Assembly: GCA_963801475.1 (NCBI GenBank)
Contig: CAWDEX010000001.1
Coordinates: forward strand, 1,736,001 to 1,800,000
Reading direction: 5' to 3'
DNA length: 64,000 bases
From: DAOMFB01 sp963801475
GTDB taxonomy: Bacteria; Acidobacteriota; Thermoanaerobaculia; UBA5066
Below the pieces are notes generated by a model. The model worked only from the letters and a program-made list of their open reading frames with translations, was not told where the DNA came from and did no database searches. Within the stretch, counting starts at the first letter, position 1, and each line of letters begins with the position of its first letter. A program made the translations under genes and the position numbers. This document shows, piece after piece, positions 25,830 through 33,648 of the stretch.

Positions 25830-27038
25830 TCATTCCACGCCGGCCGGAATGCTCCCCCGCTCCCGGACCACCCGCCAGGCGGCGCTCACGGCCAGGGGTG
25901 CCCGGCCGCCGGTGGCGAGCCGCACGATCTCGATCCCGCACCACGCGGCGTAAACCCAGATCATCGTCTCGCGCGTCGAGGGAAAGAGGAACTGGGTCAG
26001 CCAGAAGACGAACAGGATCGCCGCCTCGTACGCCTCCAGCTTCAGGTTCACGAGGAGGAGGAAGCCGAGGGCGCTCTGCAGGATCGTCAGGAGGATCTCC
26101 TGCCGCTGGTGAACGTCGAAGACGATGGCGGACGGCTCCCCTCTCGACAGCGAATAGATGACCGGGATGAGGCCCGAAAGGACGGACCACTGGTTGATCG
26201 TCGAGGAGAGGAGGTTCATCAGCGCCATCGGCGCCTTCGAGATCTGGCGCGCCCAGTTGAAGGCCGAGAGCTTCTCGGGGAACTCCGAAAGGAACGGAGC
26301 GACCCACTGGACGAAGAAGAATGGTGCGACCCCCATCGACATGGCGAGGGCGAGCATCGACTCGACGAAGGCCTCGGCCGAAAAGTAGAGGATGACCCCG
26401 CCGAAGAGGAAGAGCGCCGCAATGGCCCACGGCCGGCCTTTCGGACCGAATGAGAGGGCCCAGCGCGAGGCGCGGGGCAGGTCCTCCAGCTCCTCCTGGT
26501 CCTCGTCCCGGGGCGGCACGCGCGTGAGGAGCCAGAGGTAGCCCGCGTACATCAGGACGAGGACGGCGGCGTCCCAGAGGCCCAGCGTCCCCTTCCACCA
26601 GATGAAGGCGAACCACGCCAGAGGCGGAAGGAGGCTCATCACCTGGATCGCGTGCTCGTTCTCGAGGCGGATCTCGACCCACGTCTTCCGCTTCTTCGTC
26701 CGGGCGGCGAAGAAGGCGGCCACGAAGTAGACGAGCGGCCAGCCGAGGCCGACGAGCAGGCGAATGGAGCCGGTGAAATTGGCGATGGCCAGGTGGACCT
26801 TCGCCGGATCCTTCCCCGCCTCCCACGCGATGACGGCCTCGACCGAGAACTCGGGAAGCGTCTGAAGCCAGGCCAGGATGGCCAGCGCCAGCCCCTGCGA
26901 GACGAGGAACTGCGCCGCCTCGGCCGCCCAGCCGATGACGAAGGCGGAGAAGAGGATCGAGGGGAAGGTCCAGAGGGCCGAGATCGCCGCGGCTTTCGTG
27001 GCCACCGCCCCCGCCGCGGCCGCAGTCTCCGCTTTCAC
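25830..27038 (-). CDS. Membrane antiporter, sodium/calcium exchanger (CaCA)-like
   Basis: 402 residues with about ten membrane helices. Two internally related segments resemble the alpha-repeats of cation/Ca2+ exchangers: LQTLPEFSVEAVIAWEAG in the N-terminal half and VAPFLSEFPEKLSAFNWA in the C-terminal half, each with a conserved Pro-Glu or Glu-Pro at the helix break and a following Asn/Ser-rich helix. A charged loop (PPRDEDQEELEDLPR) lies between the halves, as is usual. The ion is not identifiable. The GTG start is 49 bases from a divergent methylase gene. TTAAAA seven bases upstream is a weak -10 candidate. Confidence 0.72.
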   Translation of the reverse strand: MKAETAAAAGAVATKAAAISALWTFPSILFSAFVIGWAAEAAQFLVSQGLALAILAWLQTLPEFSVEAVIAWEAGKDPAKVHLAIANFTGSIRLLVGLGWPLVYFVAAFFAARTKKRKTWVEIRLENEHAIQVMSLLPPLAWFAFIWWKGTLGLWDAAVLVLMYAGYLWLLTRVPPRDEDQEELEDLPRASRWALSFGPKGRPWAIAALFLFGGVILYFSAEAFVESMLALAMSMGVAPFFFVQWVAPFLSEFPEKLSAFNWARQISKAPMALMNLLSSTINQWSVLSGLIPVIYSLSRGEPSAIVFDVHQRQEILLTILQSALGFLLLVNLKLEAYEAAILFVFWLTQFLFPSTRETMIWVYAAWCGIEIVRLATGGRAPLAVSAAWRVVRERGSIPAGVE

Positions 27039-27087
27039 CGCGACGTTTTAACACGGGGACGCCGGTGGGCTACGCTCCGCGCTGCCG

Positions 27088-27897
27088 ATGAAGATCACCG
27101 CCACGTCGAACCCGCGGATCCAGGCGGCCCTCCGGGCCGTCGAGAGCGGCGAGAGGATGATGATCGAGGGCGACCGCGCCCTGGGCGAAGCCCTCGCGGC
27201 CGGGATCGTCCCGGAAGAGATCTTCCTGGAAGGTGAAGAAGGCTCGAGTCCGGAGGCCGCTGTCCGGGAAGCGGCCGAGCGCGGGGCCTCGCTCTCCTTC
27301 GTCACGTCGAAGGTGCTGTCGAAGCTCTCGGATCTTCCCTCCGCCCGGGGAGTCGTCGCGCTGGCGATCGCGCCCCGACGCTCCCTCTCGGATCTCTCCC
27401 CTTCGAGGCATCCCTCGCCGGCCTCTCTCCCCCTTTCCTCTTCGTCGTCGCTCTTCGTCCTCCTCGACGGCGTGCAGGACCCGGCGAACGTCGGAGCGAT
27501 CGTCCGGTCCGCCGAGGCCTTCGGCGTGACGGCGGTCCTCCTCACGCCCGACTGCGCGTCCCCGTTTTCGCCGAAGGCCGTCCGGGCCTCCGCGCTCTCC
27601 GCCCTGCGCGTCCCCCTTGCCACGGGCGTGACTCCCGGGGACGCGGTGGCGTGGGCCGATCGCCTCGGGGCGACCCTGGCGGGAGCCGAGACGCGGGGTG
27701 GCGAGCCCCCTTCGTCGCTCTCGGGCTTGAGGCCGCTCGTTCTGGTGGTCGGCTCGGAAGGGCGCGGGATCTCAACGGCTCTCGAATCCCGCCTCGTCCG
27801 GCGCGTGACGATTCCTCTCGCCGGAAAGGTCGAGTCGCTGAATGCCGCCGTGGCCGCCGGAGTCCTCCTGGCGCTCGTTTCCGGCCGGGCCTTCTGA
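27088..27897 (+). CDS. TrmH/SpoU-family rRNA or tRNA 2'-O-methyltransferase
   Basis: 269 residues. An N-terminal RNA-binding part (SNPRIQAALRAVESG, then EALAAGIVPEEIFLEG) precedes the knotted SPOUT domain with its three motifs: LLDGVQDPANVGAIVRSAEAF, LVVGSEGRGIS and IPLAGKVESLNAAVAAGVLL. Its layout resembles enzymes that methylate ribose in 23S rRNA, but target assignment needs a close homologue. TACGCT eleven bases upstream of the ATG may be the -10. The exported FKBP gene follows after 32 bases. Confidence 0.92.
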   Translation: MKITATSNPRIQAALRAVESGERMMIEGDRALGEALAAGIVPEEIFLEGEEGSSPEAAVREAAERGASLSFVTSKVLSKLSDLPSARGVVALAIAPRRSLSDLSPSRHPSPASLPLSSSSSLFVLLDGVQDPANVGAIVRSAEAFGVTAVLLTPDCASPFSPKAVRASALSALRVPLATGVTPGDAVAWADRLGATLAGAETRGGEPPSSLSGLRPLVLVVGSEGRGISTALESRLVRRVTIPLAGKVESLNAAVAAGVLLALVSGRAF

Positions 27898-27916
27898 CGG
27901 GCGGCGCGAGTCCGGC

Positions 27917-27922
27917 TACACT
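27917..27922 (+). promoter_or_regulatory. Candidate -10 element of the FKBP gene (leaderless)
   Basis: TACACT seven bases before the ATG at 27930, with no ribosome binding site. Confidence 0.45.
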
Positions 27923-27929
27923 TTTCGCC

Positions 27930-28682
27930 ATGCGGACCTTCTCCCGGATCCCGTTTCTGACGCTCGGACTCCTCGGCGCGGGGCTCGCGCTGGCCCAGAC
28001 GCCCGCCCCGACGCCGACTCCCGCCCGCAAGGCGGCCGGCGCGACGGCGAAGACGACGCCCGCTTCGGCCGGGTCGGCGGAACCCTCGACCGAACGGGAG
28101 AAGATCCTCTACGCGATGGGGGCGATGCTCGGCCTTCCCGTTTCGAGCCTCGACCTGAAAGAGGAGGACCTGGTCTGGATCCGGCAGGGGCTTTCCGATT
28201 CGGCGGGCGGGCGGTCCCTCCGCGTCCCCCTGGAGCCGTTCGCCCCCCGGGTCTCCGACTTCACGCAGAATCGACTCGCCGAGGTGGCTTCGCTGCAGGC
28301 GGCGAAGGACTCGCCCGTCGTCCAGCGGGAGGCGGCCCGGCCGGGGACGGTCCGGCACCCCTCCGGCCTCCTCTACCGGGAGACGAAGGCCGGCACGAAG
28401 CCCGGCCCCGGGAAGACGGGCAAGGTCTTCGTCGCCTACACGGGGACTCTCACGGACGGAACCGTCTTCGACACGTCGAAGTCTCTCGGACGGCCGATCA
28501 TCTTCGACCTCGAGAAAGTGATCCCCTGCTGGCGGAACGCCCTTCCCCTGATGAAGGCCGGAGGGCAGGCGCGGATCGTCTGTCCGGCGTCGCTGGCCTG
28601 GGGGAACGTCGGTAACCCGCCGCGGATCAGGCCGGGCGCCACCGTCATCTACGACATCGAGCTCGTCGAGGTCCTGAAGTGA
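27930..28682 (+). CDS. Exported FKBP-type peptidyl-prolyl isomerase
   Basis: 250 residues. A signal peptide (SRIPFLTLGLLGAGLALAQ) is followed by a Pro/Thr-rich linker, an N-terminal dimerisation-like region (about 50-130) as in FkpA/Mip proteins, and a C-terminal FKBP domain: VAYTGTLTDGTVFDTS, PIIFDLEKVIPCWRNALPLM, CPASLAWGN and IRPGATVIYDIELVEV. It would fold periplasmic or outer-membrane proteins. The expected Tyr of the active site motif (usually PxxLAYG) is Trp here (SLAWGN), a common variant. It converges on AMMECR1, ending six bases before that gene's stop. Confidence 0.9.
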   Translation: MRTFSRIPFLTLGLLGAGLALAQTPAPTPTPARKAAGATAKTTPASAGSAEPSTEREKILYAMGAMLGLPVSSLDLKEEDLVWIRQGLSDSAGGRSLRVPLEPFAPRVSDFTQNRLAEVASLQAAKDSPVVQREAARPGTVRHPSGLLYRETKAGTKPGPGKTGKVFVAYTGTLTDGTVFDTSKSLGRPIIFDLEKVIPCWRNALPLMKAGGQARIVCPASLAWGNVGNPPRIRPGATVIYDIELVEVLK

Positions 28683-28688
28683 CGGGGT

Positions 28689-29258
28689 TCAGGAGGATTC
28701 GCCGAAGACTTCGGCGGTGAACGTCGAGACGATCGCCCGGGGGATTCCCTCGTCCTTCCAGGCCGTCTCCGGAAGTCCCGCTTTCAGGCAGACCTGGCGG
28801 AGGAACGTCGGGGCGTCCCACGACCACTCGACGGCCACCTGGGGCAGGAGGAGCCCTCTCCGGCGTCCCTTCTCGATGAGCAGGCCGTGGACGCCGATCT
28901 CGATCGCCGCGGGGTCCGCGGCCACGGTGAACGGGGAGAGGATCGAGAGCTCCACGTGATAGCCGGGAAAGTCCTTCGGGGTGGCGGGCGGGAAGCGCGG
29001 GTCCCGGAGCAGCGCGTGGACGGCGTTGGCCTCGACGTCGGCCCAGAGCGGCCGGATCGGCTCCACGCTTCCGATGCAGCCGCGCAAACGCCCGGCTCGC
29101 TTCCACGTCACGAAGCACATCCCGGGCTCGGCGAGCCGTCCCGCGGGCTCCGGCGGCGGCGGGGCCGAAACGGGCAGTCCGAGCGCCGCCGCGCCGGCCC
29201 TTCGGGCCCGGCCGATCAGATCGCTCCGCTCGGCCGTCGACAGCGGCGGGGTGCTCAT
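28689..29258 (-). CDS. AMMECR1-domain protein
   Basis: 189 residues. The AMMECR1 hallmark LRGCIGSVEP is present, with the preceding VTWKRAGR and the later FPGYHVELSILSPF and KGRRRGLLLPQVAVEW. The domain is conserved from archaea to humans; its biochemical role is unsettled, and in bacteria it often travels with Memo-like and radical SAM partners, neither of which is adjacent here. The ATG overlaps the stop codon of the upstream alpha/beta hydrolase (ATGA). Confidence 0.92.
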   Translation of the reverse strand: MSTPPLSTAERSDLIGRARRAGAAALGLPVSAPPPPEPAGRLAEPGMCFVTWKRAGRLRGCIGSVEPIRPLWADVEANAVHALLRDPRFPPATPKDFPGYHVELSILSPFTVAADPAAIEIGVHGLLIEKGRRRGLLLPQVAVEWSWDAPTFLRQVCLKAGLPETAWKDEGIPRAIVSTFTAEVFGESS

Positions 29259-29905
29259 GGAACCCTCCCTTCCAGCGCGCGGCGAAGGCCCTCCGTCGCC
29301 ACTTCCTCGAAAGCCTCGAGGCGTCCCGAGAAGAAGTGGTCGGCGCCGGGGACAACCGCGAAGTCCCAGAGGCGCCCTTCGGCCAGGGCGCGGCCCCTCC
29401 CGGGCGGACTGTACTCGTCTTCGGCGCCCTGAATCCAGAAGGCCCGGGTCGCCGGCGGAATCGCCGGGAGTGCGGTCAGGCGCCCCGTCGGCACCCCGAT
29501 CAGGAACAGCACGTCCGGCGCGAGGACCGACGCGGCGTGAAGGGCGCAGACCGAACCGAAGGAGAAGCCGCCGAGAACGAGCGGCCCGTCCGGCTGACGA
29601 TCCCGGAGCCAGCGAGCCGCCACGACGAGATCCGACGTTTCGCCCGGTCCGCCCGAGTAGTCGCCGGCCGAGGCGCCGACGCCCCGGAAGTTGAATCGCA
29701 GCGTCGCCAGGCCGAATCGCTCCGAGAGGAGCCGCGCCGCGCGGTGGACGACCTTCGTATGCATCGTCCCGCCGAGCAGCGGGTGCGGGTGTGCGACGAC
29801 CGCCGTGCCGGCCGGAACCGCCGGATGACGGAGAAGGGCCTCCAGCGGCCCCGACGGGCCCGGAATCTCCGCGCGCTCGAGGCGGGCATGGGTCCGGGAC
29901 GTCAC
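29255..29905 (-). CDS. Alpha/beta hydrolase (COG2945-type)
   Basis: 216 residues. Typical small alpha/beta hydrolase: VVAHPHPLLGGTMHTKVV, the oxyanion-side RFNFRGVGASAG, the nucleophile elbow GGFSFGS and the final His in VPGADHFFSG. The acid is probably Asp in QGAEDEYSPP. The HPHPLxGGTM signature is that of the COG2945 group of cytosolic hydrolases whose substrates are poorly known. It is the promoter-proximal gene of the pair with AMMECR1. The GTG start is fixed by TAACGT six bases upstream. Confidence 0.9.
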   Translation of the reverse strand: MTSRTHARLERAEIPGPSGPLEALLRHPAVPAGTAVVAHPHPLLGGTMHTKVVHRAARLLSERFGLATLRFNFRGVGASAGDYSGGPGETSDLVVAARWLRDRQPDGPLVLGGFSFGSVCALHAASVLAPDVLFLIGVPTGRLTALPAIPPATRAFWIQGAEDEYSPPGRGRALAEGRLWDFAVVPGADHFFSGRLEAFEEVATEGLRRALEGRVP

Positions 29906-29911
29906 GCGGAG

Positions 29912-29917
29912 ACGTTA
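29912..29917 (-). promoter_or_regulatory. Candidate -10 element of the hydrolase-AMMECR1 pair (leaderless)
   Basis: TAACGT on the minus strand, six bases before the GTG at 29905. Confidence 0.42.
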
Positions 29918-29974
29918 GCAGGACGGGTCGTCCCGGTTGAAGAATCCGTACGCGGCGACTATAAGAAGCCCGCC

Positions 29975-31033
29975 ATGAAGAACATCGTCCACATCGTCGG
30001 GACCGGCACGATCGGCGAACCCCTCATCGGTCTCTTCACGGACTTCCACCACCACCTCGGGATCGACGAGGTGACCTTCCACAAGCGAACGCCGACGAAG
30101 TCCGAGCGCGCCAGGGTGAACCACCTCATGGCGCGCGGCGCCCACCTGGCCGCCGACGAGGACAAGGCGGCCGACTTCGAGGCGCTGGGCCACAAGGTCT
30201 CCTACGGCGCCCGGGAGGCGCTCGAGCGCGCGACCGTCGTCATCGACTGCACGCCGGCCGGCAACGACAACAAGGAGCGCCTGTACCGGCACCTCGCGGG
30301 GCCGAGAGGATTCGTCGCCCAGGGGAGCGAGTTCGGGTTCGGAAAGATGTACGCGCGCGGCATCAACGACGGCGCGCTCGTCCCCGGCGAGGACCGCTTC
30401 CTTCAGGTGGTATCCTGCAACACGCACAACCTCGCCATCCTCATCCGGACGATCGGGATGGAAGGCGACGCCCTCGAGATGGACCGCGCCACGTTCGTCT
30501 GCATGCGGCGGGCGAACGACGTCTCGCAGTCGAAGGACTACGTTCCCGCCCCGTCGGTCGGCCGGCACGACGACGACGAATTCGGCACGCACCACGCCCG
30601 CGACGTCTTCCACCTCTACGAGACGCTCGGCCTCGGGCCCAAGGTCTTCTCCTCGGCCGTGAAGCTGAACACGCAGTACATGCACTCGGTCTGGTTCGAC
30701 TTCCGCCTGCCCAGGCCGATCGAGAGGAAGCGGCTCATCGAAAAGCTGAAAGCGAACGCCCTCGTCGCGCTGACCGACCGGAACAGCGCCAACGAGGTCT
30801 TCTCGTTCGGGCGCGACCACGGCTACTACGGGCGGATCCTCTCCCAGACGGTCATTTCGACGCCGACGCTCGCGGTCGCCGATGGCGGACGGGAGGTCGT
30901 CGGCTTCTGCTTCACACCGCAGGACGGCAACTCTCTTCTCAGCTCGATCGCCGGCGCGATCTGGCTCATGGACCCGAAGCACTACAACGACCGGATTCAG
31001 GTGCTAAAGCGATTTGTCTTCAGGGAGATCTGA
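29975..31033 (+). CDS. Type II (archaeal-type) glyceraldehyde-3-phosphate dehydrogenase-like protein
   Basis: 352 residues. The N-terminus is a dinucleotide-binding loop (VGTGTIGEPL). VIDCTPAGNDNK and the active-site cysteine in VVSCNTHNL match the type II GAPDH layout (usually SCNTTGL), followed by MRRANDVSQSKDYVP. It differs from common bacterial type I GAPDH in length and motif. The substitution TG to HN after the catalytic triad is unusual, so activity on glyceraldehyde-3-phosphate is not certain; a related dehydrogenase on another phosphorylated aldehyde is possible. TATAAG nine bases upstream may be the -10. It overlaps the convergent Nudix gene by 14 bases. Confidence 0.75.
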   Translation: MKNIVHIVGTGTIGEPLIGLFTDFHHHLGIDEVTFHKRTPTKSERARVNHLMARGAHLAADEDKAADFEALGHKVSYGAREALERATVVIDCTPAGNDNKERLYRHLAGPRGFVAQGSEFGFGKMYARGINDGALVPGEDRFLQVVSCNTHNLAILIRTIGMEGDALEMDRATFVCMRRANDVSQSKDYVPAPSVGRHDDDEFGTHHARDVFHLYETLGLGPKVFSSAVKLNTQYMHSVWFDFRLPRPIERKRLIEKLKANALVALTDRNSANEVFSFGRDHGYYGRILSQTVISTPTLAVADGGREVVGFCFTPQDGNSLLSSIAGAIWLMDPKHYNDRIQVLKRFVFREI

Positions 31034-31640
31034 CCGGCCTCTTCTTCTCGCCGAGCGCCTTCCAGTAGAAGGCCGCGATGACGAGAGCGTGGCGGATGAC
31101 GCCGTCGCGCGCGAGAGCGTCGAGGCTCTTCTCCGGGACGAGGACGACTTCGAGCTCCTCGCCCGGATCGGGGTCGGCCTCGCCGGCCCGATGCGCCCCT
31201 TCGGCGAGAAAAGTCCAGCAGCGGTTCGACTGGATGGCCGGGTTCGGCTCGACGATGCCGAGCCGCCGCCAGCGCCTGGCGACGTAGCCGGTCTCCTCCC
31301 GCAGTTCGCGCCGGGCGGCGGCCAGAGGCGACGCGTCCTCCGGGTCGACGGCCCCGCCGGGAATCTCCAGCGTCAGCGATCCGGTCCCGTGCCGGAACTG
31401 CCGGACGAGAACCACCCGCCGGTCCTCCGTCACGGCGACGACGTTCACCCAGTTCGGCGCTTCGAGGACGACGACCCGGTGATCGCGCCCCGTGCGCGGC
31501 GACCGGACCTGGTCCTCCCGGACGCGGAAGACCCTGAAGTCGACCGGGCTCCCCTTCGCGAGGGATTCCCAGCGGCGAAGACGAGGAGGGCGCGGGGAAC
31601 GCGAACCCGGCTTCACGGCCTGTCTCGGCGAGCGGCGCAC
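31020..31640 (-). CDS. Nudix hydrolase, ADP-ribose pyrophosphatase type
   Basis: 206 residues. The Nudix box runs GGAVDPEDASPLAAARRELREETGYV, intact in its catalytic glutamates. The preceding VVLVRQFRHGTGSLTLEIPGG is the pattern of ADP-sugar pyrophosphatases. A basic tail of about 25 residues precedes the domain. The GTG start follows TAGAAT by seven bases; the first three letters of that hexamer are the stop codon of the upstream NYN gene. Its 3' end overlaps the convergent GAPDH-like gene by 14 bases. Confidence 0.85.
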   Translation of the reverse strand: MRRSPRQAVKPGSRSPRPPRLRRWESLAKGSPVDFRVFRVREDQVRSPRTGRDHRVVVLEAPNWVNVVAVTEDRRVVLVRQFRHGTGSLTLEIPGGAVDPEDASPLAAARRELREETGYVARRWRRLGIVEPNPAIQSNRCWTFLAEGAHRAGEADPDPGEELEVVLVPEKSLDALARDGVIRHALVIAAFYWKALGEKKRPVRSP

Positions 31641-31647
31641 CCCGGGG

Positions 31648-31653
31648 ATTCTA
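31648..31653 (-). promoter_or_regulatory. Candidate -10 element built on the NYN gene stop codon
   Basis: TAGAAT on the minus strand; its TAG (31653-31651) is the stop codon of the upstream NYN gene. Seven bases separate it from the GTG at 31640. Confidence 0.5.
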
Positions 31654-32604
31654 GGCCGCCCCTCCGCCCGGGCCGAAGCCCGTGATGATGTACGAGCCGC
31701 TCTTGCTGTCCCGCTTGAGGACGATGATCTTCGCCTTCTCGGCGGCCTCCAGAAGCTCGGAGAAGGTCCGGAATCCGTAGTACGACTCGCTGAAGCTCGG
31801 GTATTTCCGCTGCATCGTCTGCTTGACCATCGAGCCCCAGAGGACTTCCTTGTTCTCGCGTTTGAGCGCGAGGATCGAGTCGACGAGGAGGGCGAATCCC
31901 TCGGCCGTCTTCTCGGGCACGCCGTAGCCCACCGGCACCTTCACCTGCTCCCGGACGAGGTCCTCGTAGTAGATGAACTCGTCGCAGTTGTCGATCAGGA
32001 GCTCGGACGTCGAGCCCTTCACGCCGAAGCCGAGCACCGTCTTGTCGTTTTCCTTCAGCTTCGAGACGAGCGGCGAGAAGTCCGAGTCGCCGGAGCCGAT
32101 GACGAAGACGTTGACGTGTTCCTTGTTGGAGGCGAGGTCCATCGCGTCCACGACCATCCGGATGTCGGCCGAGTTCTTCCCGGTCAACCGGTGCTGGGGG
32201 ATGTCGATCAACTCGAAGGCCGCTTCGTGGAACGCCCGCTTGTATTCGGTATAGCGGCTCCAGTCGGCGTACGCGCGCTTGATGACGATCTTCCCCTTCT
32301 CGAGGAGTCGCGAGATGAGGAGCTTGACGTCGAACCGGGCATGTCCCGTTTCGCGGAGCCCGATGACGACGTTGTCGATGTCGATGAAGAGGGCTAGCTT
32401 CTGTTCTTCCTGGTTCATGCTGGAGGGGGCCGACGCGACGACGGCTTCGAACGAAGAGGGAGAGGCCGCGGCCGGCGGCTCGGCTTCCGGAAACGGAACC
32501 TCCGGGGTCTCGTCCGCCGGGCGCGACGCGCCGGAGCGGCCGCGGCGGCGGCGCCGGCGCGCCGGACCGGCGGGCGGCTGGTGCGTCCGATCCACGGCGT
32601 TCAC
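31651..32604 (-). CDS. NYN-domain putative ribonuclease with C-terminal LOTUS-like domain
   Basis: 317 residues from GTG 32604. A basic, Pro/Ala-rich N-terminal tail (a run of six Arg near residue 18, about 60 residues in all) precedes a NYN (PIN-like) nuclease domain with the acidic site LALFIDIDNV, SADIRMVVDAMD and VIGSGDSDFSPLV. The C-terminal ~90 residues (VPEKTAEGFALLVDSILALK to SGSYIITGFG) resemble a LOTUS/OST-HTH RNA-binding fold. Proteins of this architecture cut or bind RNA. An internal ATG (about 32418) would give a product without the basic tail; TACAAT twelve bases upstream of the GTG favours the long form. Confidence 0.85.
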   Translation of the reverse strand: MNAVDRTHQPPAGPARRRRRRGRSGASRPADETPEVPFPEAEPPAAASPSSFEAVVASAPSSMNQEEQKLALFIDIDNVVIGLRETGHARFDVKLLISRLLEKGKIVIKRAYADWSRYTEYKRAFHEAAFELIDIPQHRLTGKNSADIRMVVDAMDLASNKEHVNVFVIGSGDSDFSPLVSKLKENDKTVLGFGVKGSTSELLIDNCDEFIYYEDLVREQVKVPVGYGVPEKTAEGFALLVDSILALKRENKEVLWGSMVKQTMQRKYPSFSESYYGFRTFSELLEAAEKAKIIVLKRDSKSGSYIITGFGPGGGAA

Positions 32605-32616
32605 GTGACGATCGGC

Positions 32617-32622
32617 ATTGTA
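32617..32622 (-). promoter_or_regulatory. Candidate -10 element of the NYN gene
   Basis: TACAAT on the minus strand, twelve bases before GTG 32604, implying a very short 5' leader. Confidence 0.4.
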
Positions 32623-32649
32623 GCCCGGAGCAGAGCTCTCTTTGCGAGA

Positions 32650-33648
32650 ATGACGCGGATGTTCGTCGAAACCGTCCCCGGCCCCCCGCCCGGCGTCGCC
32701 GACTTCGGGCGCCATGCGCTCCTCTTCGACCTGACGGGGCGCGCCGATATCGCCGTGACCGGGCGGGATCGCGCCGATTTCCTCCACGGCCTCGTGACGA
32801 ACGAGGTGAAGAAGCTCCGGGTCGGCGATGGCTGCGCCGCCGCCCTCCTGACGCCCCGGGGAAGAATCCTCGCCGACCTCACGGTGCTCTGCGCCCCCGA
32901 AGAGCTGATCGTCGATGCCGAGCCCGGACTCGCCCGGACGCTCGACGGGGTCCTCCGGAAGTTCATCTTCTTCCAGCAGGTCGCCCTCGAAAACCGGACG
33001 GGCATCACGGGCGTCCTTCACATCGAGGGTGAAGGCGCCGGCGCCATCCTCGCGACGGTCATCGGGCAGATTCCCCCCTCCGATTCCCACGCCAGCGCTC
33101 TCAGCCGGGTCGGGCGCGCCGTGAGGGAGTCGCGGGGAGGGTTCGAGGGATTCGACCTCCGCGTTCGCCGCGCCGACGTCGCGTCGGTGCGCTCGGCCCT
33201 CGTCGACGCGGGAGCGCTTCCGGCGGAACCCGACGTCCTCGAAGCGGCCCGGATCGAGGCGGGGATCCCCCGCTGGGGGGCCGAGCTGACGGAGGACGTC
33301 CTTCCCGACGAGGCGGGCCTGCCGGCCCGGGGCTACGTCTCGTACACGAAGGGGTGCTACATCGGCCAGGAGACCGTGGCCCGTATCAAGACCTACGGCC
33401 ACGTGAACCGGCACCTCGTCGGCCTCCTCCTCCCGCCCGGGGACGCCCCGCCGCCCGGGGCCGAGGTTCGGAAAGGGATCCTCAAGGTGGGAGCCGTCAC
33501 GAGCTCCGTCCGGTCGGACCGTTTCGGCCGCACCGTCGCCCTCGCGTACGTCCACCGCGACCACGCGGCGGCGGGAACGCCCCTCACCGTTCTCTGTTCC
33601 GGCGGGCCCGCCGAAGCCGTCGTGGCCTCTTTTCCTCTTGCCCGCTGA
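32650..33648 (+). CDS. ygfZ: Folate-binding protein YgfZ/GcvT-like
   Basis: 332 residues. Tetrahydrofolate-dependent protein that supports iron-sulfur enzyme assembly or repair. The signature KGCYIGQE (YTKGCYIGQETVARIKTYG) with its cysteine is present, as are DRADFLHGLVTNEV, ALLTPRGRILADLTV and the R-rich C-terminus LVGLLLPPG. Several ATG codons lie near the front; I chose 32650, a second at 32659 is equally possible, and no Shine-Dalgarno sequence decides. Divergent from the NYN gene across 45 bases. Overlaps the DMT transporter gene by 11 bases. lipA, an iron-sulfur enzyme gene, is in the window but not adjacent. Confidence 0.9.
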   Translation: MTRMFVETVPGPPPGVADFGRHALLFDLTGRADIAVTGRDRADFLHGLVTNEVKKLRVGDGCAAALLTPRGRILADLTVLCAPEELIVDAEPGLARTLDGVLRKFIFFQQVALENRTGITGVLHIEGEGAGAILATVIGQIPPSDSHASALSRVGRAVRESRGGFEGFDLRVRRADVASVRSALVDAGALPAEPDVLEAARIEAGIPRWGAELTEDVLPDEAGLPARGYVSYTKGCYIGQETVARIKTYGHVNRHLVGLLLPPGDAPPPGAEVRKGILKVGAVTSSVRSDRFGRTVALAYVHRDHAAAGTPLTVLCSGGPAEAVVASFPLAR

